This document shows positions 23,652 to 26,495 of a DNA stretch of 26,495 nucleotides, one piece after another. The DNA is from a virus, in the IMG/VR virus record IMGVR_UViG_3300030098_005175, positions 2,143 through 28,637 of that record; one strand, 5' to 3'. The first letter of the stretch is position 1, and each line of letters opens with the position of its first letter. Below the pieces are notes generated by a model. That model had not been told where the DNA came from. It was given only the letters and a program-made list of their open reading frames with translations, and did not search any database. A program made the translations under genes and the position numbers.

Positions 23652-23833
23652 TGTAAACCCCTTGGTTTTTGGTCATCGCAAGCCCTTATAGCTTGCACTA
23701 ATAGTAAGCCTTTGTTAATCAGGCTAGTTAATGAATCGTCTGTTACTTCATAACGTCTATAATTATAATCGTAGTAATACGTAACAGAGTAATTTTCTCC
23801 GTTTATTGTTACTTCCTTAGTTATTTTATTCAT
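23648..23833 (-). CDS. Small hypothetical protein, 61 aa
   Basis: The protein is beta-rich at its start (KITKEVTINGENYSVTYYYD, YNYRRYEVTDDSL) with many tyrosines, then a helix (SLINKGLLLVQAIRAC). It is unrecognised. It is joined by ATGA overlaps to both the J-domain gene upstream and the exonuclease gene downstream, so the three are co-translated. This tight coupling suggests a shared process with the exonuclease, but there is no direct evidence of function. Confidence 0.65.
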   Translation of the reverse strand: MNKITKEVTINGENYSVTYYYDYNYRRYEVTDDSLTSLINKGLLLVQAIRACDDQKPRGLQ

Positions 23834-24282
23834 GCTTCAACCTCTAAAAAGCCTATAAAGCCTCTGTGAATTTCTCTTACTTCTTGCGCTCTTTTTTGAG
23901 CTATCCAGTTAGCGACCTCAGCCGCATTATCACCAATCATTTTAACTTGACTCTTAGGAATCCATATTTCTAAGCCCTTAAAGCCTTGGTGAAAGTCTCC
24001 AGTAACATCTAATAAATAAGCCTTAGGCGTTTCTTTTTTTATGCTAGCCTCAATAATAACCACTTTTCTAGTTTTAACATCATAAAGCCTTTTCTGTTTG
24101 CTATCGCTTAAAATTTTGTAAGCTTCAGCAATCAGCTTAAATCTTTTCTCAGCACTAGCCTTTTTATTATTATCTGGGTGATATTTCTTAGCCATTGTTC
24201 TATAGGCTGTTTTTATTTCAGCCTCAGTTGAATTAGGCTTAATATTTAAAGCTTTATAGGGGTTTAAATCTTCCAATTCCAT
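23830..24282 (-). CDS. J-domain protein with C-terminal WIPKSQ-type domain, 150 aa
   Basis: Residues ~6-68 form a DnaJ J-domain: NPYKALNIKPNSTEAEIKTA, YRTMAKKYHPDNN with the HPD at 35-37, and FKLIAEAYKILSDSKQKRLY. It should stimulate the ATPase of host DnaK. The Gly/Phe, zinc and client domains of full DnaJ are absent. The C-terminal part (residues ~77-135) instead has IEASIKKETPKAYLLDVTGD, LEIWIPKSQVKMI and VANWIAQKRAQE. The KAxL...WIPKSQ pattern is one I recognise from small early phage proteins of unknown function. AGGGG precedes the ATG at 24282. A likely role is recruiting host chaperone to replication or recombination proteins, as an inference. Confidence 0.85.
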   Translation of the reverse strand: MELEDLNPYKALNIKPNSTEAEIKTAYRTMAKKYHPDNNKKASAEKRFKLIAEAYKILSDSKQKRLYDVKTRKVVIIEASIKKETPKAYLLDVTGDFHQGFKGLEIWIPKSQVKMIGDNAAEVANWIAQKRAQEVREIHRGFIGFLEVEA

Positions 24283-24291
24283 TACTAGCCC

Positions 24292-24453
24292 CTATAGTTT
24301 AAAATTATCTAAATCTGTTTTATCAAGAGACTTTCTAGCCTCTAGCCTTTCCATTGCTTCAATACTCTCCTTAGACGGCTTCCAAGTGTAGCAAACAGGC
24401 TTTTCATTGTTTAAGCTTGGTAATGTTGCTAAATCGTTGTTAATTGTTTTCAT
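24292..24453 (-). CDS. Small hypothetical early protein, 53 aa
   Basis: A short frame encoding MKTINNDLATLPSLNNEKPV, CYTWKPSKESIEAMERLEAR and KSLDKTDLDNFKL. No family is recognised; the second half is a predicted charged helix. It is supported by a well-placed AAGGAG 8 bases before the ATG at 24453 and by its position filling the space between two other genes of the same operon, ending 9 bases before the J-domain gene. A hairpin with a UUCG loop lies just upstream of it. Confidence 0.7.
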   Translation of the reverse strand: MKTINNDLATLPSLNNEKPVCYTWKPSKESIEAMERLEARKSLDKTDLDNFKL

Positions 24454-24477
24454 CTTTTTTCTCCTTTCTATAATTTA

Positions 24478-24495
24478 CAGCCCCCGAAGGGGCTG
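24478..24495 (-). terminator. UUCG-capped GC hairpin between early genes (terminator or mRNA stabiliser)
   Basis: On the minus strand CAGCCCC and GGGGCTG pair perfectly over 7 bases around a TTCG loop, the very stable C(UUCG)G tetraloop form. It stands out in an AT-rich gap, 10 bases after the stop of the 89-residue gene and 25 bases before the next start. The following bases (TAAATTATAG) are not a U-run, so full termination is doubtful. Attenuation or protection of the upstream mRNA 3' end fits better. Confidence 0.55.
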
Positions 24496-24505
24496 GTTGT
24501 TTATC

Positions 24506-24775
24506 TTATATTGCTACGCTTATAGGATTTTTTGCTTGACTGTTTATAAGCCTTAAAGCTTCTTGAAAATATTTTGGGTAAATTGGGTCTTTTGCGTCGA
24601 ATTCTCTCCAGTTAAAAATATTCTCAAAATATTCTTGAATCCCCCCTTTAGTCTGAAGATATAGACAAGTAACAATCTTATTATTTTCAATATTGTAAAT
24701 AACTTTATAAGAATGGATTTTATGACAATTATGCTCATCTCTTACTGACATTTCATATGATCTTACACTTATCAT
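24506..24775 (-). CDS. Hypothetical early protein, 89 aa
   Basis: An unrecognised soluble protein: ISVRSYEMSVRDEHNCHKIH, SYKVIYNIENNKIVTCLYLQ, TKGGIQEYFENIFNWREFDA and an ending PKYFQEALRLINSQAKNPIS. Alternating beta strands followed by a helix suggest a small alpha/beta fold. It is the first gene after the 441-base control region, behind a leftward promoter candidate, with AAAGGAG upstream of the ATG at 24775. A small hairpin (24789-24801) in its leader lies just before the ribosome binding site and could modulate translation. Confidence 0.65.
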   Translation of the reverse strand: MISVRSYEMSVRDEHNCHKIHSYKVIYNIENNKIVTCLYLQTKGGIQEYFENIFNWREFDAKDPIYPKYFQEALRLINSQAKNPISVAI

Positions 24776-24788
24776 CTTTGGCTCCTTT

Positions 24789-24801
24789 GGGGCTTTGCCC
24801 C
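24789..24801 (-). promoter_or_regulatory. Small GC hairpin in the leader before an early gene's ribosome binding site
   Basis: GGGGC and GCCCC pair around a 3-base loop (read on the minus strand GGGGC-AAA-GCCCC), ending 3 bases before AAAGGAG of the gene starting at 24775. It would be near the 5' end of the transcript from the promoter at 24815-24843. A translational control or mRNA 5'-end stability role is possible; the sequence alone does not decide. Confidence 0.35.
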
Positions 24802-24814
24802 CCTTTCTTTAATC

Positions 24815-24843
24815 AATATAATATAATTATTTTATTAAATCAA
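24815..24843 (-). promoter_or_regulatory. Candidate sigma70 promoter for the right early operon
   Basis: On the minus strand TTGATT (24838-24843) is followed by a 17-base spacer and TATATT (24815-24820), 4 of 6 and 5 of 6 to consensus. The start would be near 24808, giving a 33-base leader to the ATG at 24775. The region is very AT-rich, so chance matches are likely, but spacing and position fit. The word AAATGTTGCAA lies just upstream of the -35. Confidence 0.45.
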
Positions 24844-24849
24844 TACATT

Positions 24850-24860
24850 TTGCAACATTT
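24850..24860 (-). repeat. 11-base word shared by both early control regions (other copy 931-941)
   Basis: AAATGTTGCAA on the minus strand occurs here and at 931-941, each time in the gap upstream of a leftward early operon. In the left copy its TTGCAA doubles as the -35 candidate; here it lies 7 bases upstream of the -35 candidate. TTGCAA is itself a palindrome. It could be an operator or activator site common to both operons. Confidence 0.4.
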
Positions 24861-24876
24861 TGTTTCATTTCTCATA

Positions 24877-24906
24877 TTGACTCAGTTAAGCCTGAATTAG
24901 TATAAT
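24877..24906 (+). promoter_or_regulatory. Near-consensus sigma70 promoter directed against all genes
   Basis: TTGACT (24877-24882, 5 of 6), an 18-base spacer, and a perfect TATAAT (24901-24906) on the plus strand. This is the best promoter match I found in the window. The start would be near 24913. No plus-strand gene with a ribosome binding site follows, so the product would be a noncoding or antisense RNA running toward the helicase 3' end. A palindromic TGCTTTAGCA begins at the last base of the -10, well placed for a repressor. Confidence 0.6.
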
Positions 24907-25077
24907 GCTTTAGCAGCCAGATAAAGCTATTTAATGAATCGATTAGATGAATTAAAAGATTTAACTGGTAATGATTTATTTATAAATTATTATTGCTATA
25001 GCTTTGGTTTATTATGTTTACTTAATAAACTTTAGCTGAATGAATAATGAAGCTAAACTATTGCTGTGCTAAAGCAT
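24904..25077. repeat. 12-base inverted repeat pair enclosing further nested inverted repeats
   Basis: AATGCTTTAGCA (24904-24915) and TGCTAAAGCATT (25066-25077) are perfect inverted copies 150 bases apart. Inside lie AAAGCTAT/ATAGCTTT (24923-24930 and 24998-25005), GTTTATTA/TAATAAAC (25007-25014 and 25023-25030, 8-base loop), TTTAGCT/AGCTAAA (25031-25037 and 25051-25057), and AATGATTTA/TAAATTATT (24970-24978 and 24983-24991, one G-U). The pairs are mutually compatible, so a branched RNA could form. Only about 3 bases of the outer left arm would be transcribed from the promoter at 24877-24906, so the outer pair may act as DNA sites. Confidence 0.5.
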
Positions 25078-25148
25078 TGTTTTATTTTTCTAAAAGGGCT
25101 TTTCTGCCTGTTTTGAGCTACAAATACCCCCTGATAATTGAGAATTTA

Positions 25149-25210
25149 GAGAAGTGTCAAACTGTCAAATAGTGTCAAGACTAAAATTTGACAGTTTCTT
25201 GACACTTCTC
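25149..25210. repeat. Long imperfect inverted repeat built from five TGTCAA/TTGACA motifs
   Basis: The left arm 25149-25170 (GAGAAGTGTCAA + ACTGTCAAAT) and right arm 25186-25210 match perfectly when reversed, except for 3 extra bases (TTC, 25196-25198) in the right arm. TGTCAA occurs at 25155, 25163 and 25173, and its complement TTGACA at 25188 and 25199. Starts are 8, 10 and 11 bases apart within each orientation, close to one helical turn. It begins 6 bases after the helicase stop. No U-run follows, so it is not a normal terminator. Iterons of an origin or a multi-site operator fit; TTGACA is also the -35 consensus. Confidence 0.65.
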
Positions 25211-25216
25211 CAAGTG

Positions 25217-26495
25217 CTATTCTTTTAAGGTGTAAAATTCGATTGTTCTATTGTTTGGGGCTTTTTCTATGTACTTAATTATTTCCCCAGCTTCTGACAA
25301 AGTATTTAACACTTCTTCTAAATCTCTTGAGGTTAACCAGTAAGCTTTTCTTCTTAAGTCCCTTTTTCTAATCTTTCCAGACTCTTCTATTACTCCCCTA
25401 ATCTTTTTAACCTTGGCTTCCGTATAATTTACAGAGAGATTTTTATTCAATACTGATTTTAATTGGTTCATTGAGTATTCAGCTAATGCCATACCAAAAG
25501 ATAAATCTTCAAAATCAATAAAGGGTTTAAGTGGGTTTCTAGCTATTGCTTGAATCATTGCAATCTTCTGAGCCTGTTCTAATTTTCTGGCTAACAAAGC
25601 CCTTTGGTTGTCATCTTCTAAGCTGTTTATTTCTTCTAAATGGCTTTCCTGTTGCCCTCTCCAATAATGAAGAACTTCATCTTCAGTATCTATTTCTTTA
25701 ACAACAGGCATTTCTAGTTCTGTTCTAGGCTTAAGCTTTGCCAACTCTAAAATTAATTCTTTATTGTTAAGACTAGGCCTATCTTTAGCCTTCTTATTGA
25801 GCTTGGGTCTTTTCTCACCCCTTAAGAATAAAAGCCTTCCTGTGAATCCTTTGGCAAGTAATTCTTCACTCATAAAGCCGTTAAAGCCTGAAGGGGTTGT
25901 TGTTGCTAATATAGAAACGTAAGGATTCCAACAGGCTCCCACAGTACCGCTAGTTTTAGACCTTTCACCACTATAAAAATCTAACGAAGCGGTGTAAAGC
26001 TCGTTCAATGTTTCCAAAATGTTTTTCTGGTAGCTTTGCCCATTAAAAGAGGTCATCTTTTCAAACTGGGCTGAAGCCTCATCAATAACATCTAGTCTTT
26101 GACGCTGTTCTGGAAGTAGATCAATAAAGGCAACATTAGAAGCATATTTGCCTAAGCCTAAAAGCTCCTGCCTCCTGTAGCCATGCAAAAGCCTTTTTAT
26201 TAAAATCTGGGGGTCATTCTTCCCGGTTCCAGACTCCCCCACCATAAAGCAATAAAGATTAGGGCTTTTACCTTGCCATTTATAAATATTTCCGCTTAAT
26301 ACAGAAAAGAATGAAAGGCTAGCGGCTAAACTATAAGCCTCTTGCGGCAAGTGGGAATTGCTATAAATATAGTCTTGAACATCTTTAAGCAAACCAACAG
26401 GTTTAGGCAAAAGCTCCTTTTTAGCCTCTTTTTTGATGTTAATAGGCACTTCATCAAAGGAATTAACTATAATTTCCTTTTTTAAACGCCCTTCC
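25217..26495 (-). CDS. DUF3987-like replicative helicase/primase-type P-loop ATPase (5' end cut by window edge)
   Basis: Probable replication helicase. The Walker A motif FMVGESGTGKN lies about 70 residues after the GTG at 26449, and a Walker B-like LDVIDEASAQFE about 45 residues later. ILATTTPSGFNGFMSEELLA and KGFTGRLLFLRGEKRPKLNK form the sensor/arginine region typical of DUF3987 proteins. The C-terminus has a winged-helix-like end (KIRKRDLRRKAYWLTSRDLE, EVLNTLSEAGEIIKYIEK). The frame continues without a stop upstream of 26449 to the edge (reading EGRLKKEIIVNSFDEVPINI), so GTG 26449 is probably internal and a primase or other N-terminal part lies outside. It ends just before the repeat-rich control region. 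Confidence 0.75.
   Translation of the reverse strand, partial: EGRLKKEIIVNSFDEVPINIKKEAKKELLPKPVGLLKDVQDYIYSNSHLPQEAYSLAASLSFFSVLSGNIYKWQGKSPNLYCFMVGESGTGKNDPQILIKRLLHGYRRQELLGLGKYASNVAFIDLLPEQRQRLDVIDEASAQFEKMTSFNGQSYQKNILETLNELYTASLDFYSGERSKTSGTVGACWNPYVSILATTTPSGFNGFMSEELLAKGFTGRLLFLRGEKRPKLNKKAKDRPSLNNKELILELAKLKPRTELEMPVVKEIDTEDEVLHYWRGQQESHLEEINSLEDDNQRALLARKLEQAQKIAMIQAIARNPLKPFIDFEDLSFGMALAEYSMNQLKSVLNKNLSVNYTEAKVKKIRGVIEESGKIRKRDLRRKAYWLTSRDLEEVLNTLSEAGEIIKYIEKAPNNRTIEFYTLKE

Larger units (their letters stand above)
24776..25216. other. Gene-free control region between helicase and early genes
   Basis: These 441 bases are the only long stretch without a supported gene. In order along the plus strand it holds a small hairpin (24789-24801), a leftward promoter candidate (24815-24843), an 11-base word shared with the other early promoter (24850-24860), a rightward near-consensus promoter (24877-24906), nested inverted repeats (24904-25077), a T-rich run (25079-25089), and a cluster of TGTCAA/TTGACA motifs forming a long inverted repeat (25149-25210). 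AT-richness, iteron-like motifs and a neighbouring helicase make it a candidate replication origin and regulatory switch. The only plus-strand frame is a 33-codon one at 24934-25035 without a ribosome binding site. Confidence 0.6.

Noticed and set aside
24934-25035. 33-codon plus-strand frame (starting MNRLDELKDLTG) downstream of the orphan promoter
   Set aside because: No ribosome binding site precedes the ATG, it is AT-driven and lies inside the nested inverted repeats; I treat it as noncoding, though a leader peptide cannot be excluded.
25060-25131. tRNA-like start on the minus strand (GGGGGTATTTGTAGCTC)
   Set aside because: The A-box-like words are present, but there is no T-arm GGTTCRA sequence, no matching acceptor 3' strand and no D-stem pairing.
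25132-25160. Leftward promoter using TTGACA (minus strand, 25155-25160) with TATCAG as -10
   Set aside because: The -35 is perfect but the -10 matches only 4 of 6 with an 18-base spacer, and the TTGACA words are better explained as part of the repeat cluster. Kept as a possibility only.
25149-25210. Inverted repeat as a CRISPR array or simple rho-independent terminator
   Set aside because: The motifs are only 6 bases with no regular spacers, so not CRISPR; no U-run follows on either strand, so not a standard terminator.

Overview
The window looks like part of a tailed-phage (siphovirus-type) genome or prophage, low in GC (clearly AT-rich by eye, not counted). The standard bacterial code fits, because TAA, TAG and TGA all end genes. 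Every gene I can support is on the minus strand, so the map reads right to left. A Gram-negative, probably proteobacterial, host is suggested by the tail-tip domains (DUF2163/BR0599-like) and the T5-like M15 endolysin. This is inference; no host gene, integrase, repressor or tRNA is visible. Both edges cut genes: a single-strand annealing protein on the left and a DUF3987-like helicase on the right.

Layout in transcription order. (1) 26495-25217: 3' part of a P-loop replicative helicase/primase-type protein. (2) 25216-24776: a 441-base gene-free control region. It holds a cluster of five TGTCAA/TTGACA motifs forming a long imperfect inverted repeat, a near-consensus promoter pointing against all genes, nested inverted repeats, and a leftward promoter. 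(3) 24775-22577: small early genes, a J-domain protein and a YqaJ-type exonuclease. (4) 22470-13833: packaging and head genes (TerS, TerL, portal fused to MuF, prohead protease, HK97-fold capsid, connector, a small head-tail protein, gp10-like, tail terminator) and the tail tube. (5) 13813-6483: tail assembly chaperone with a probable frameshift extension, tape measure, two related tail-tip proteins and a large hub with a Cys-rich tip domain. (6) 6464-2597: fibre, spike and accessory virion proteins. (7) 2597-1024: lysis cassette of small membrane proteins and an M15 peptidase, closed by a terminator-like hairpin. (8) 936-1: a new promoter and an early operon with an excisionase-like HTH protein and a Sak3/DUF1071 annealing protein.

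The genes form a coherent set. YqaJ exonuclease and the annealing protein make a two-component recombination system, although they lie about 22 kb apart. TerS/TerL package DNA through the portal-MuF protein into a protease-matured capsid. A tape measure of about 600 residues implies a tail near 90 nm, using the usual ~0.15 nm per residue. Genes are tightly packed, with many ATGA/GTGA/TAATG stop-start overlaps indicating translational coupling.

The most unusual parts are the control region at 24776-25216, a +1 (or -2) frame relation in the tail chaperone, and strict codon choice in tri-alanine runs that produces five NotI octamers in an AT-rich genome. I did not find a clearly new defence or mobile system.
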